From the NCBI GenBank assembly GCA_003008705.1, contig PDUO01000028.1, positions 7,214-71,213 on the forward strand: a stretch of 64,000 bases of DNA, given 5' to 3'. The translations under genes were made by a program, and so were the position numbers. Below are positions 50,051 through 61,862 of this stretch, in pieces. The stretch comes from Pezicula radicicola. Its lineage: Eukaryota; Ascomycota; Leotiomycetes; Helotiales; Dermateaceae. The first letter of the stretch is position 1, and every line of letters begins with the position of its first letter. The notes under the pieces were generated by a model. The model ran no database searches, was not told the DNA's origin, and was given only the letters and a program-made list of their open reading frames with translations.

Positions 50051-53000
50051 CTAAACAATAACCCCCTTCCCCATCCCCATCCCCATCTCCAACTCAACAA
50101 ACCTATACCCCTCAAGCACAGGCCTCTCCCTCCTCACTTCCATCTCTCCCAAAAGCCCCCTCACATACAAAGCCAACCAAACAGCATCGGCATTAACAAC
50201 CTCCAAAGCCTCTCTGACATCCTCCCTCTTCGGAACCAACTCTACCAGCAATTCCAAAACTTGATCAAAAGATTCATCATCGATTCGGATATACCTTACT
50301 ATATTAATCAATAATGATACGATAGCTTCCCAGACTTGAGAACTTTGTGAGAAGATTCCTCTTCCTCCTTTTCCTTTTCTTGCTGTTTCTACTTCTTTTT
50401 TGGATTTGAGAGATAGTTGCATGATAGAGGTCCATTCGACTGCTATTCTTGAGGAGAGGAAATCACCTGCTGCTTCGGCGAGGGAAGAGAGTGCTGTGCA
50501 GGCGGAGATAATGACAAAGGATTCGGGGTCGTAGAGACGGGTTATTAGGACGGGCCAGATGTCGTTTAGGAGGGGGAGGAATGCGTCTTCGTTGTTTTGG
50601 AGGGCGGTTGCGGAGGTTGTTATGAGGTTTAGGAGTTTGGAGCGGAGGATTGGGGAGGATGAAGTTAGGTAGTGTTGGGAGAGGCGGGCTATGGATTGGA
50701 GCATGTTGTATGTTTTTGTTGGTGGCGGTTTGGCTATCTCGGCTTCTGGTTCTTCTGGGCGGAGTCCGTCCTCTTCATCTTCATTTTCATCGAGAGACGT
50801 TAGCTTTTCTCGCTCTTTTTGGGCTTCGTCGAGTAGGGTTTGGGCGGATTTCCAAGGGGCATTTAGGAACTCTTCGTGTGGGTGTAGCTCTTCATTTTGG
50901 GTCTTTTTCCGCTTTGTGATAGTACTTGCTATTGAAGATAGTGTTGGACCTTCTGGGGTGATTTTGCGATGTGAGATTGTGGTTGTAGGTGTCCCAGAGG
51001 TTATTTGTAGCTGGTCAGATTTGGCACCTACCTCTACAATCTCGCCAAGCACGGAGAAGAGGAGTTCGACGAGGCGGTGATAGCCGTGGAAGTTGTCTAG
51101 TGCAGCGAATATAGACGCTACGACATCATCAAGGTAGAGAAGGAGTGAGGGACCAGTCAGACGAATCATCATCACAAGGACTTGTGGCGCTTGTGGTGAT
51201 ATGTCGAAGGTATTGAGACGGAGCGAGATGGCGTTTACCATATAGTCTGCATTTGAGACGATCAGGTCGCTGGTACTCTTGTAAGCGCAGGCCGAAGAGA
51301 GGATGTTTAGGGTTGTGATAGCGTGGGAGCGGAGGCGGGAATTTGATGAGCCCAGAAGTTGGGTTACAGGATACAGAGTATCAATTAATTCTGTACGAAA
51401 GTCCTCTTTGAGATGCTGGGCGGTGGCGGCCACCACTTCAAGAGCTATGCCCTGAAGTCGCCAATCGGCTGTTTGATCAGAAGGATCAGCTGATTGAAGG
51501 ACGGATAGGGAATATGAGAATAGCTCTTGGCTGATAGCTTCTTGCTCATCAGAGTTTGTTAGGGAGGATTCAAGAAATTCATCTAGCTCTGCATTGGCGG
51601 AAGCCGCTGATTGGAGAAGGTGGAAAGACAGCCAGTAGGCGGAAAGTTGACTATGTCCAGTGGCACCTCGCATGTATTCTATCATTTCGCTGGCCATGCT
51701 GAGTTGAACTTGCCTGTTCCCCAATGTAGATAGAAACGACAGGAGGTGTGCTCGTGTTTCCTTTTGGCTCTCCGCAGCCATCAGAATTGGATCGAAGTTC
51801 TTGACAAGTGCGTTTTCAGTCGCTAATGTTGTCAATGCCTGACTATTCAAGTCAAATGGGGCCTCTTCTACACTTTTCTTAGAAGCTCCCGGCTCTAGCA
51901 ACACAGTCACACTGTCTCGTAATGATGTGGCTAAGGTATCCTCCAATATGGAAGACCCAAGATTTAGGTTTGCGAGCAACTCCTGTGCTGCCGAAAGTCG
52001 CCTAAGAGAATTCCCTTTTGCTGTCTCATCATTTGCCTGCATAACTCTTGGAAGACTAGATACCCAGTTATAGGTGGTGCTTTTAATATGTTCACCAATA
52101 TCAGAATGAATAGCTGCGAGATCAACCAAAGTTGTTCGTCTACTTGCAAAAAGTCCACCGATACCTTCCTCGGGCTCGATTCCGGACATCATCATGCAAG
52201 TCTCTACTAGCATTAGAGCAGATTCTGCGAGGGTTTCATGACACTCGTCCAGTAGTACAAGGCACAGTCGGTTGAGGGCCTTGCGTACATCCCCAGATTC
52301 ATGGTTTCGAAGTCTTACGACGTTGGCAAGTGCAAGCTTGATTTGGGCTGTAGTTGCATTTAACCAAGATTTAGTAAGGGTCTGTTGTTCCTTCCCAGCA
52401 GGAGGTTCTTTGTCTTTATATGATCGAGTACGAATGTCACTTAGGATCGAAGTGAGCACTTGTTGAAGAACGTCTAGTCCAGAAACAAGTGTCTTACGTG
52501 CTCGTTTCGACGATGTACTTGGCATGAGGCTTTTAGTCAACGCTGAGATTGTACCAGGAAGGAATGTTGACAGAGCTTCTTGGTCCTTTACACATTTCCA
52601 TGTGGCATCAAGTGCTTTCAAAGCTCGAAGTTGGACTTCGGCTGATGGTCCGTCCATAACTCCCTCCAGAATCACGGTAACACAGTGACCGAGTGCAGGC
52701 ACTGTTGCATCTTCTACAAGAAATGCTGGACCTTTGGGTACGTTCCCTAAGGCTATAAATAACGATGCCAAAGCATCATATGCCTCAATGATGAGCTCCT
52801 CTGGTGCTGGCTTCGCATCCTGACCAGGTACTCCCCCGGCGATGAATGTGAGTAAAAGAAGAAGTTGCTTCGCCAGCTCCAAAGATATAGTGTTTTTCCA
52901 ACCATAAGTGAGTAGAATATTGAGGCATTTGATAGTAAGCTCAGAGAGACGATTGCTGGATGTCTGCTTATGTTGCAGAATCAAGGAGAGCGGAAAGAAG

Positions 53001-53262
53001 ACATAGTCCGCAAGCTTGCCATCAAAAACGCCATCATCTCGGCAGCATTTCTCCTTGAGCAGTTGATAGAGCCGACTAGTAGAATCTACCAGAGCTTTGG
53101 AAGTCTTCGCCGTGGCATCATTCCCACGGCGAGCAAGGTCGCTCAATTCTACGCAACGCGGTCGCAGCTTTTTAGAGGTCAGCAAATGTGAGGTGAATGA
53201 GGAAAAGTGTGTCTTACTTGTTGGAAAAGCTCATTCCTCTCGGAGCGAGCATCTGGATCCAT
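50051..53262 (-). CDS. TTI1: TEL2-interacting protein 1 (TTT complex, HEAT-repeat protein)
   Basis: This is a 1,053 aa alpha-solenoid. Exon 1 (53262-53218) encodes MDPDARSERNELFQQ and exon 2 runs from 53167 (LRPRCVELSDLARRG). The 50 bp intron keeps frame. The N-terminal region has the family block SNRLSELTIKCLNILLTYGW and helical HEAT-like repeats throughout. An acidic disordered loop (about residues 780-830, LDENEDEEDGL) precedes the C-terminal repeats. TTI1 with TEL2 and TTI2 stabilises and matures PIKK kinases (TOR, ATM, ATR, DNA-damage kinases) with Hsp90. The length matches fungal TTI1. It is a housekeeping gene with no functional link to its neighbours. Confidence 0.85.
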
Positions 53263-55127
53263 GACTTGTACTTAACAAGTAGCATTTTCTCCGATGGCCA
53301 AGTATGTTGTAAACTGAAATCAATCTCCAAGGCTGCGATGAACAAAACCGCCCTGGCGCAAGGCTGAGCTGACCTTTTCAATCAGGCCAATCAGAGACAG
53401 CAGATGTCGGGTACTGTACCTAGAGAATCACATGACTTTGCAGAGTAATATCCCGTCAGCCTTGCCCAAACAATGTTGAATGTTCTCAAAGAGATGTCAA
53501 AACATCGACAAGTGCTTCAATAAACACAACAGCAGCTCTGTTGCTAGAGTGGAGGATGTTGTGGCTGTCCCACGTGGCTGATTTAAGGACCTTGCGAAAA
53601 GCCAGAGCGTCAAAGAGTCGGAGACTGAGAGTCGAGATGCATCGAGACCGTTGATCTGCGAAAACTGCGTTATGCAACAAACACCTTTCTTTCTGTTCTT
53701 TGAAGGCCTTCTTGGAATGTTATTCGTTGCCTCGGTTGCATCTTGTTGAGGTTGATTTCGACGCAGCAAGGTTGACGTTGTGGTGATTCAAAGTTGCATC
53801 ACTTTGCTATTCCTTTTTGTTCTCCTGAGTCCTGGCAGATGGCTGTCAAGTTTCATATATTGACTCTACCTTTGAAGTCTCAAGACAAGAGCGCACATCG
53901 TTCTTTCTCACGAGTTGCTTGTCACAAGTGGTTGTGCTTGCCCGACGAAAAGGGCGTTTTGACTCGTCAACACGAAGGAACTCCCAATGGCTTGAATGTG
54001 ATGCGAGCCAAAAGAGCCTGTTTGGGATGATTCTATGTTGATACCTTCGTAATACGAACCTTCACAGCTGCAATCAAATGTTTGTTGCAGATCGTTCTTT
54101 TGGCCGATCATGAAGTCTGGATGGGCCTGAATGGTCGAGACTACATCAGATCGTCGATCGATGCAACTCAGATGTGCAACAAGACAAAGGAGGCTTTTTT
54201 AAGAAGAATATTTGCAGCGCTCGAGGCTTGATCAATAGAATATGTCGAAATGCAACAAAAGACTCCTTATTCTTGCTCGCAAATAAAAATTGTGGCTTCC
54301 TGTAGTAAAACTACGTGGCTTGCTAGGTACCGCCACGTATTAAATTGCTTGCAGGGATATTTTGGGGCCTATAAACATGTAATGTTAATTTCATGGCTTA
54401 TGAGAGTTGAAATACACCTAGCAACTTAGTATTCATACTTTTTATTTTCCATTGAGGTCGCTTTCGAGAGTTAGCCGATAGTGAAGAGCCAGATATATGA
54501 AGCTGTCTAGTCTCTCAAATCAGTAAGTTGGATTTCGTGAGTTAGGAAAGTGACTACACAACCGACATTAGCAAAATCATAATCACGAAGTCGTCGAGAA
54601 GCTCCTTCCATTTCTAGTCGTTTCGTTTTGGTCATTTGTGTGAGTGGTGATAGTTGTGAAATACTGAAACTAAGTTAAAGTCCTCCACTTTACATTTATA
54701 GGGAGAGTTGTGCCGACGAGTTCATGAACAGCTTAATTTCACAAATCTTTTTTCAAACTATAAATTGCCCGAACTAAGTGGGTTTCTCAAGCTAAGTGAG
54801 ATGTTCAAGTCAAGTGAGTTGCTAGAATTAAGTAGGTGACTTAGAACCACGAAGTGTGGATGTGTCTCTATCACAGGCAGGTGTTCTAGTTTTTGTAGAA
54901 AACACCATGGTGCTTTCCTTCTTGTGGTGCCTTTCCAAGTTTTGGCTAGCTCTGAGCGCCTTGCTGCTTCTCTTTCCTCGCGAACAACCAAATCTTGCTT
55001 TCAACAGCACAAACAATATTAACAATCCCAATCTCCATAACTGCCAAAACTTATGTTAGTCATACCTTTCGAACAGATATATCATTGATTCTGACATTCT
55101 CGAGTAGCAAACCCCACACACAAAACA
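53263..55127. other. 1.9 kb intergenic region, no supported gene
   Basis: Only short frames are present (for example 53486-53769 on -, 53794-54030 on +), without recognisable domains. Several CACGTGG/TACGTGG motifs occur (near 53572, 54311 and 54335). A cluster of degenerate AAGTGAGT/AAGTAGGT units lies at about 54770-54845 (see repeat entry). Confidence 0.5.
54770..54845 (+). repeat. Short degenerate tandem units (CTAAGTGAG-like)
   Basis: About four imperfect units of 15-20 bp occur: GAACTAAGTGGGTT, AAGCTAAGTGAGAT, AAGTCAAGTGAGTT and AGAATTAAGTAGGT. Similar units in a different arrangement (GATTTGAGTAACTGACTT and relatives) occur at about 55865-55990, on the other side of the 55 kb open frame. 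The origin is unknown. Confidence 0.45.
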
Positions 55128-55694
55128 ATGGATAATCCTTCATTTCCTATGCCGACTCCCCAGCAACTCGCCAAAACAGCCGTAATCGTTACTAACTGGG
55201 CTCATATGATAACCTACTATTACTTTCTCGACTCAAGCATCATGTCATCTCCCGTTCCAGCGTTACAACTATTGGAAGCCTGCGGGGCTTCCGAAATCTC
55301 TATCGAACAACCCGGTTATCTACCCCACAGGATTAACACTCTCAATCACCCTTATTCTTGGCCTCGCTTCATGCTATCCGTATGTAGGTCATGGTGGTGT
55401 GGCAGTTCTCCTGGTATCTGGTTCCAGGCACATGTTGCTGTTCCGGCTGGTACTGATGAGTCTTATTTTGCGTATGAACCGAACCACGAGAAGAGTTCAA
55501 GGGATAGTAAAGAGCGGCCCACAGAGCCGCTTTTAGCACCCCAGCGCAATTCACCAAGAGTCAAGGAGAGTTCGGAAGACCTTCAATTCACCACAGATGA
55601 TCTGGACACGAGAGAAAAAAAGCATGATGGTGCGGTTACGACTGAGGAGGAAAAAGACGTCATTATGGATGAGCAGGGGGGGCGTGATAGTTGA
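55128..55694 (+). CDS. Hypothetical ORF, uncertain gene model
   Basis: This is an open frame of 188 codons (MDNPSFPMPTPQQLAKTAVI at the start). The first 90 residues are Pro/Tyr-containing and moderately hydrophobic. The last 65 are very hydrophilic and acidic (EKSSRDSKERPTEP, TTEEEKDVIMDEQGG). In another frame, from about 55329 to 55535, the DNA encodes a typical membrane segment (LTLSITLILGLASCYPYVG) followed by GGVAVLLVSGSRHMLLFRLV. The true product may therefore switch frame through a missed intron, or the gene may be frameshifted. No homology is recognised. It could be a small membrane protein or chance coding. Confidence 0.3.
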   Translation: MDNPSFPMPTPQQLAKTAVIVTNWAHMITYYYFLDSSIMSSPVPALQLLEACGASEISIEQPGYLPHRINTLNHPYSWPRFMLSVCRSWWCGSSPGIWFQAHVAVPAGTDESYFAYEPNHEKSSRDSKERPTEPLLAPQRNSPRVKESSEDLQFTTDDLDTREKKHDGAVTTEEEKDVIMDEQGGRDS

Positions 55695-55864
55695 CATACT
55701 ACTATCACTGAGGAATGTAATTATAACGACGAGGGTCATAAAATTGATGAAGATTATGACGCTGTTAACAGACTGAGCGAGTTCTGGTTTTGACGGTGGG
55801 AAGAAGGACTGTAAATACGTTTCACGGAGTTGAATAAAGCCTAGCCTACGTTTGAAGCACCTGC

Positions 55865-55990
55865 TTGATTTGAGTAACTGACTTGAAGTGGCTTTATTTG
55901 AGTGAGTGACTTGATTTGGATGGCTGAGATAATTGAGGGAGCTAAGTTGATTTCGGCAATTTACTTTGTGAACAACTCACTTTAACGAGT
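55865..55990 (+). repeat. Degenerate TTGAGT/TGACTTGA units
   Basis: Repeated GATTTGAGTAACTGACTTGA, TATTTGAGTGAGTGACTTGA and related fragments occur downstream of the 55 kb ORF. They resemble the reverse complement of units at about 54770-54845, so the two clusters may be arms of a decayed inverted repeat. Similarity is imperfect and judged by eye. Confidence 0.35.
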
Positions 55991-56109
55991 GCCACTAGGC
56001 ATTATACCCGACTAAAGCTCTGAATTAGCTGAAGTAAGTCTCGCCCAAAGGCTAATTTAAAAAGGCCAAGGTTCCCAAAATCCAGAAATTCATAACCGCG
56101 CAATTATTT

Positions 56110-57529
56110 TCAAGAACCTGTAGACTCAGCTTTCATCTCATCAACATAAGCCCTCCTAATACCCTTCGTGCTCTCAGCATCACCCTCACTCATATACAAA
56201 ACATCCTTATCCCTAGCCGAAAAACTCTGCAACGGAATACTTCCAACATTACTTCTAATCCCATATGCCTTACTCGTCTCGTTCCCAGTTCCATAACCCC
56301 TCTGTCTCGTTACTTGTGACTGATTTCGACTGCTCTTGAAAACTGCTGGTGCGTATCGGTCGATGAGAGGTTTGAGAGCTGGGACCGAGGACGCTATTAT
56401 ACCGAGTGCTAGTTCGCAGCCTGAGGTTACGGAGACGGCGAAGGTATCCCACGTTGGGTCTTCGCTGTCCCAAAATTTTACCAGGTAGGCCATACGGGCT
56501 ATACCGGCTATGCAGGAACTGAAGGAGGGAGGAAAGTCAGTACTTTTTGTTTGAGTAGATGGTGTAGATAAGAGTAACCATAGATTTTTCTTACATGAAT
56601 CCCAGAGAGAAGATACCTAGGAGAACCTTCTTTTTCCTTTGAGAAGCCTGCAAGGCTATTCATGAAATTCGTCAATCCTATTCTGCAATTTTTACTGATG
56701 TGAGAGACTTACCTAACACAGTAGGAATAGGTAGTACAAGAATCCAGATATCGGTTATAATATACAATGTCGAAGCTGTATAATTAAAGACAATCGAATT
56801 AAAACAAGTATAATTCTTAACGCCGCTCGGATTCCAAGACGCAGCAATGGGGTTACACCCAAAGGCCGTTGCTAGTGCTACAGCCAGAGTCATGGCAATT
56901 ACCAAGAAGAAGGTTGCGAGAATTGCTTTTCGGATTGGTGAGAAGATTCTTAGGTAAAGGAAGAGGATGGAAATTTTTATCAGCCCGCTGATTATTGGAT
57001 ACATTATGTGGGTTGTGTAGCGTAGCTGGATTTTTGTAAGTTGTTGTTCATTGCCTGTTCTAAGGGATTAGAGTACGTGGACTGAAAATGAAATCACTTA
57101 CAATTCCTGATGGTAGTACTTGTGCTTTTTGGATCGTCCATAGATGTCTTCCGGCTCCATAATGTACACCTACATACTTAAATCTCTTTTCTCTGGAAAT
57201 GTTGACATCAGAAGTATTACTTACTGAAACACACAACAACGATATTCGAGACGGCTGCAAAGGTAGCAGCAATCATAAACCAGTCATCAAGTCCCATATG
57301 CCGTACTACAATAGATCGTGAGATAGTCCGTAGTACAACTACAACTGCAGCGATAAGAGTAATCGTGACATTGACGCCAAGAATGATGGGTCCTCGATTC
57401 TCAGCCGACTTTCCATCCACAAAAAGTAAGCATACGAATCCGTGTTTCCCTCAATGTAGAGAAGAGACATCAACAGAATAAATGAAGACTTACCTCTGCA
57501 GCAGAATGAGTTGCCGTTGTCGAAGACAT
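56110..57529 (-). CDS. Fungal rhodopsin-like integral membrane protein (SAT4/PTH11-like 7-TM)
   Basis: This is a multi-exon 7-TM protein. Exon 1 (57529-57494) encodes MSSTTATHSAAE. Exon 2 (57408-57225) encodes TM1 (GPIILGVNVTITLIAAVVVV) followed by LRTISR and LDDWFM, the hallmark of the fungal rhodopsin-domain family. The next exon gives VHYGAGRHLW, where this family usually has GxGRH. Later exons carry YPIISGLIKISILFLYLRIF, then NYTCFNSIVFNYTASTLYI, then DIWILVLPIPTVL. After another intron come KKKVLLGIFSLGF and ARMAYLVKFWDSEDPTWDTF. The C-terminal cytosolic tail has about 90 residues and is Ser/Arg-rich. Such proteins act in the plasma membrane and are often called PTH11-like, but ligands are unknown. 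Exon ends between 56500 and 57220 were placed only approximately. Confidence 0.85.
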
Positions 57530-59395
57530 TCTGACTTCTAAGTCGGTAGACACGGGCCTTCGATGCTTCGAGTGCAAAGTGGAGGATGATGAATTGGAGT
57601 GAAGATCTCAGCCGTCTTCGGGAAGCGGGAGGTTTCTATTATGGAGAATGTCAGGACATTAGGATGGAGCACCGCAACTTTGAGCTCAGACAACGAAAGC
57701 CACTTCTACAACAGGTGATAATCTGCACTACGAAGGGATCGAATAGAAGTCTTTCCTCAGCGCTCGTACCGTCTCCATCAAACAGGCTCTTGGAATTCGG
57801 AATCGGACCATATATCTTGATTTAGATGCGTACCAGATCCTTGGGTTGGTTTGTTGATAAAAGGACACTATCCGTCCTGGGTGGGAGAAAACAGGGTTCT
57901 ACTTGTTGGTTTACTTCTAGTGCTTGTACTGTACACATTTGGTACTGTAGATAACTTGATAATACAGTACCTTCCCCCTCGCTTGTCTTGAAACTAGTCC
58001 TCTTCTTCCGCTGTGCCGTTACTGTACTATGCCGGTCTTAGTGTTGTAGGGATATGGCCCCTGAAAAGCCATTTACTTGGCATATCCCCTTCTCACTCTC
58101 AACCTTCACCGAACTTACAAAAGTGTTATTTAGAATTTCGAATTCTGCTTTAGTAAGCAACTTATGTCAACATAAAAGAAAATGATCATAGAGTCAGCAA
58201 CGGCGGTCCAACAACGACAGTGGATTGGATCATTAGATTGATATACTATAGACCTCGTGCCTTCAATTTTCCTTTGAGTAGATTAGTAGCTGCGTTCTTG
58301 CAGGAACGTGACGAAATTGTGAAAGTGTTACTACTCATAACTTGAAGAAGTTAAGCGACAAAACACGGCTACTTCGGAGCAAGTAGCCCAGAAAGCAAAA
58401 GTTTACGGCATCTCCGGCTGATATATTTCCATTAGCCAACAGCTGTGCCTCTCTCATACTCAGACTTCCATATGCCGTCGTCTTCAAAACTCAACTAATA
58501 AAACAGTCGTATGCTTCAACATGATATTTCTGCAGCAGAGGATTTCGGGCATACAAAGGGGGTTAGCAAGAGAGTGATAGGATGCCGACTGCCGAGTTAA
58601 CCGAGCCACTTTCCCTATTCCTCAAATTCGGGATTGAAGGCCGTCGGGATTGGTTCCAAGGAGCCAAAGAAAGGTTGCAACATTTCCTGGTACCAGAAGC
58701 TTACTGTCCCAACGGATTTCTGTGGCTTTGACGCCTCTTCCAGACATATTTTTACAACCAACGAGGTTATTTTAGAATACCAGGGAACTGTGCAAGTGCA
58801 CGTTGGGCCAGGGTATGCCGAGGGGAATTGGAGAAAAACGCTCGGTTGGGCAACTTGCCCGTCTGTGCCTGAAAACAGTGGAGTTCCACTCATCAACTCG
58901 GACGACTTTGCATACCAATGTACCAAGTATCCGGGTCGTTATCAACTTCCTGGCAGGCTGGCAGGCTGGCATCATCCGATGGCAATCTCGAACATATTGC
59001 TGTGCCTTTCTCTTACGATATCCTTATTTCCGCTGTGGATTTATGAACAAGCCAACCTGCGCTTCCGTTGTTCCCCTCGACCACGGATGCAGCACAACTT
59101 CTCACAGATTTGACTCCGCTTGCTGCCCCCAAAATTGAAATTTGACTGATTGGTCTATTGACTTTTGATTGTTAATAATGGCATAATCAATAGCCTCTAG
59201 TAGGTGGACTACGCGGCTCTTCTCTGTCCAAAACTTCTCTTAAGTAGAGAAAAACCTTGTGCTTTTTTTGTAATCCTTACCCCCTCTACGTCAAAAAGCA
59301 CTCTTTATTCCTTGTCTTCCACGGGTTTTCACTCTTTCTTGCAAATGAAAACTTACCACGAATCCTTGCTCCCTCAAGTACAGTAACTACTCAAA
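57530..59395. other. 1.9 kb intergenic region
   Basis: No gene is called. One - strand frame at 58615-58926 and + frames at 58634-59138 overlap. A third + frame there reads FLKFGIEGRRDWFQGAKERL and stops after about 40 codons, which could be decayed coding sequence. The sequence just before 59396 is pyrimidine-rich, as expected for a leader. Confidence 0.4.
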
Positions 59396-60658
59396 ATGCC
59401 ATTCCTCTTCTCTCTCAACCTTGGCACCGTCGTCACCGCCGTCTTCGCCTCATTAATCGGAACAACGACAGCACACTTCAACATCGACAACTCATTCAAA
59501 ATAGACGTACACTCACACGCCATTCCAACAAGATGGTACAATGCACTAATCGAAGCCGGTTACCCAGTCACAAACGGTACACTTTACGTTGATAAATTCC
59601 CGGTCTCTGGAACCTGGGATATCACATCTCACCTGGCAGCTATGGATACCAATGGACTGAATTACTCAACATTGAGTATTAGTGCTCCAGGAGTTACGTT
59701 TCTATATGATGATGCGGCTGCTGCCTTACAATTGGCTCAGTTGATAAATGATGAGATGTATAATTATACACAACAATATCCTGATCGTCTTGGAGCTATG
59801 TGTTTACTTCCACTTCCTCACATCAATGAATCTTTGACCGAAATAGCCGTATGTTACCTTAAGCTCACCCAAAATTTGTAAACTAAAATAAAATAAATTT
59901 AATTAATACTAATTATTCAATATAACAGAGATGTCTCGACTACCTAAACTTCGACGGCATAGGGATGTACACCAACTTCCACGGACTCTACCTCGGAAAT
60001 CGAACCCTAGATCCAATAATGTCTCTCATAGAAGACAAAAACGCAACAGTCTTCGTACATCCCTCAGCACCATCCTGTGCAGGAGCCGCAATCGGCTATC
60101 CAGACCCGATGTCCGAATATCCATTCGATTCAGTACGAGCGATGGAAAATCTACTGCTAGCAGGTCAACGAGCTGCATTCCCTGATATCAACATGATTTT
60201 CCCGCATGGTGGTGGTGCTATGCCTTATCTCGGGGGACGTATAGCTGGAATTTCTTCGTTGAGTTTTTTGGGGGGTTTAAGTGTTGCTACTTCCGTGGCT
60301 CAGTTTCAGAATTACTTCTTTGACACGGCTAGTGCGACTAGTGTTGTGCAGTTGGTTGCTATGAATGCTTTTGGCGGGATAAAGAAGATTGTTACTGGGA
60401 CTGATTGTAAGTTATCTATTTTCTTAATTTCTTTTTTGTCATCTTTTAATTAGGGAGGGAACTAAGCTAATTGAATTCGAATTTGTAGATCCTTATGTAC
60501 CTTTGGTACAATCTACACCTGCACTTGCAGCTATTCAGACAAATGGTGGATATACTGATGATGAAATGGCACTTATCAATAATCAAAATGTCCTTGGTAT
60601 CTTTCCTCGGATTGTCGCAAAGCTTGGGTTAACTAGTAGTAATACCACTACTGCATAA
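59396..60658 (+). CDS. Secreted amidohydrolase (ACMSD / gamma-resorcylate decarboxylase type)
   Basis: This is a 366 aa metal-dependent hydrolase/decarboxylase of the amidohydrolase-2 family. Exons are 59396-59848, 59929-60406 and 60489-60658, and the junctions are in frame (TEIARCLDYLNFDGIGMY and GTDYPYVPLVQ). The N-terminus (MPFLFSLNLGTVVTAVFASL, then IGTTTA) is a convincing signal peptide, unusual for a family that is mostly cytosolic. The metal site is visible as HxH in DVHSHAIP, His in VFVHPSAPS, His in IFPHGGGAMPY and Asp in GTDYPY. Several N-glycosylation sequons occur (NYS, NGT, NES, NAT), consistent with secretion. Likely chemistry is non-oxidative decarboxylation of an aromatic acid or a related C-C/C-N cleavage. 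The substrate is unknown. No pathway neighbours are evident. Confidence 0.9.
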
Positions 60659-61862
60659 TTTATGACGGGTACATAAAGTTCAATGAAGAAATACCTCAAC
60701 TAGTATTAGCAATGTTAATGTCTAATTCTATACTCATCAATTCGTGTTGGACTTGATCCTTGATAATGCCCAACCTTTAGTTTTAAAAAGAGGTTCTTTA
60801 GAGGCTATCTTCCTCTTACCCTATGAACATAGTATCTAAAGCAAAAGATATAAAACGCGTTAATATCAAGCAGAGAGAGCAAAGCCTAACCAAGCAATTT
60901 TCCAAATTAAAGCTTTTACATCCGGTGTATCGATCCAACCAAGTGGTGGCTAGTCACATGCCTTATCTCCGCGGTGACACCTTCACTCTCACATAATCCT
61001 AAATTATGAAATTCGACATCAACAAACATCCCTAGTTCTGCCGGAATGGCGCAGTGGTAACGGTTAGTTAACAGCACCATTACAACCCCACAGATTCAGT
61101 GTCTAATATGTTTCACAGCGTCGCACTTGTATCAAGTTGTGTACACCACTCTTAGCATATATGCGAAGATCCCTAGTTCAATTCTGGGTTTCGGCAAGTC
61201 ATCTTTTTTGCAATTTTTTGGCCCCTTCATTTTAATTTGGCTTTTCCAATTGTGTGAAGAAGGAAGGCAGAGCACTCTTTTTTTGACATCTGGCGTTCGT
61301 GTGCCCTGGTTGAGGGGTGTAGTGGGGTAATTTAACCGAGAACTTTATCTCGTTTACTCCATACCTACGCAAGCCAAGGCAGGAGCAGGAAGATATATTT
61401 TGTATAAGTTTTGGCCCTGTGTAAATCACTTAGGTTTGGTAACTCAACATCATCTTATAATTCGATGTGATCACAATGCAAAAAAAAAGGTATACGAATA
61501 AGTATGGGACAGTGACAGCATTCGAAGCATCTGCGCCATCTTCAACTGTCAAGTTGTCTCATTCACTAAAACCAACGAGCGAGAAATGCTCGTTATGAAG
61601 GAGTATGCCAAGCTAGTATCAGACCTTCATTCTTCTACTCAATCAATACCCTAAAATGCCAACGCCAATGCTATACATATTAGACTCTAGGAACCATAAA
61701 TTCTAGCGCCCCAAAAATTAGTACAAAGGGTATTTACCAAAGAAGACACAAATACGGTATGCCTTCTGCCGCTCAACTCCACAGCCTCACCGATCTATAC
61801 AAAACAATGCTTGCCTCGCCTAAGAAAAACCATATTTGTGTCCTCGCAGAGGATACGAGAGA
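60659..61862. other. Intergenic, contains the tRNA-like sequence
   Basis: Apart from the split tRNA-like sequence at 61040-61196, this 1.2 kb stretch between convergent genes has no gene I can support. Confidence 0.5.
61040..61196 (+). tRNA. Split tRNA-like sequence (tRNA with long intron, or tRNA pseudogene/SINE head)
   Basis: The 5' end GCCGGAATGGCGCAGTGGT looks like a tRNA acceptor strand plus D-arm/A-box. The 3' end ATCCCTAGTTCAATTCTGGG followed by TTTCGGCA looks like a T-arm and acceptor strand. The ends pair over seven positions (GCCGGAA with TTTCGGC, including one G-T), leaving A as discriminator. The T-stem CCTAG/CTGGG encloses the loop TTCAATT. The total length of 157 bp is about 85 bp longer than a standard tRNA. 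I could not place a normal D-stem partner or an anticodon, so a long intron, a disrupted pseudogene or a tRNA-derived SINE head are all possible. The isotype was not assigned. Confidence 0.4.

Noticed and set aside
58615..59138. Overlapping open frames on both strands
   Set aside because: Several frames overlap, none with a recognisable domain; the most protein-like one stops after about 40 codons without a start.
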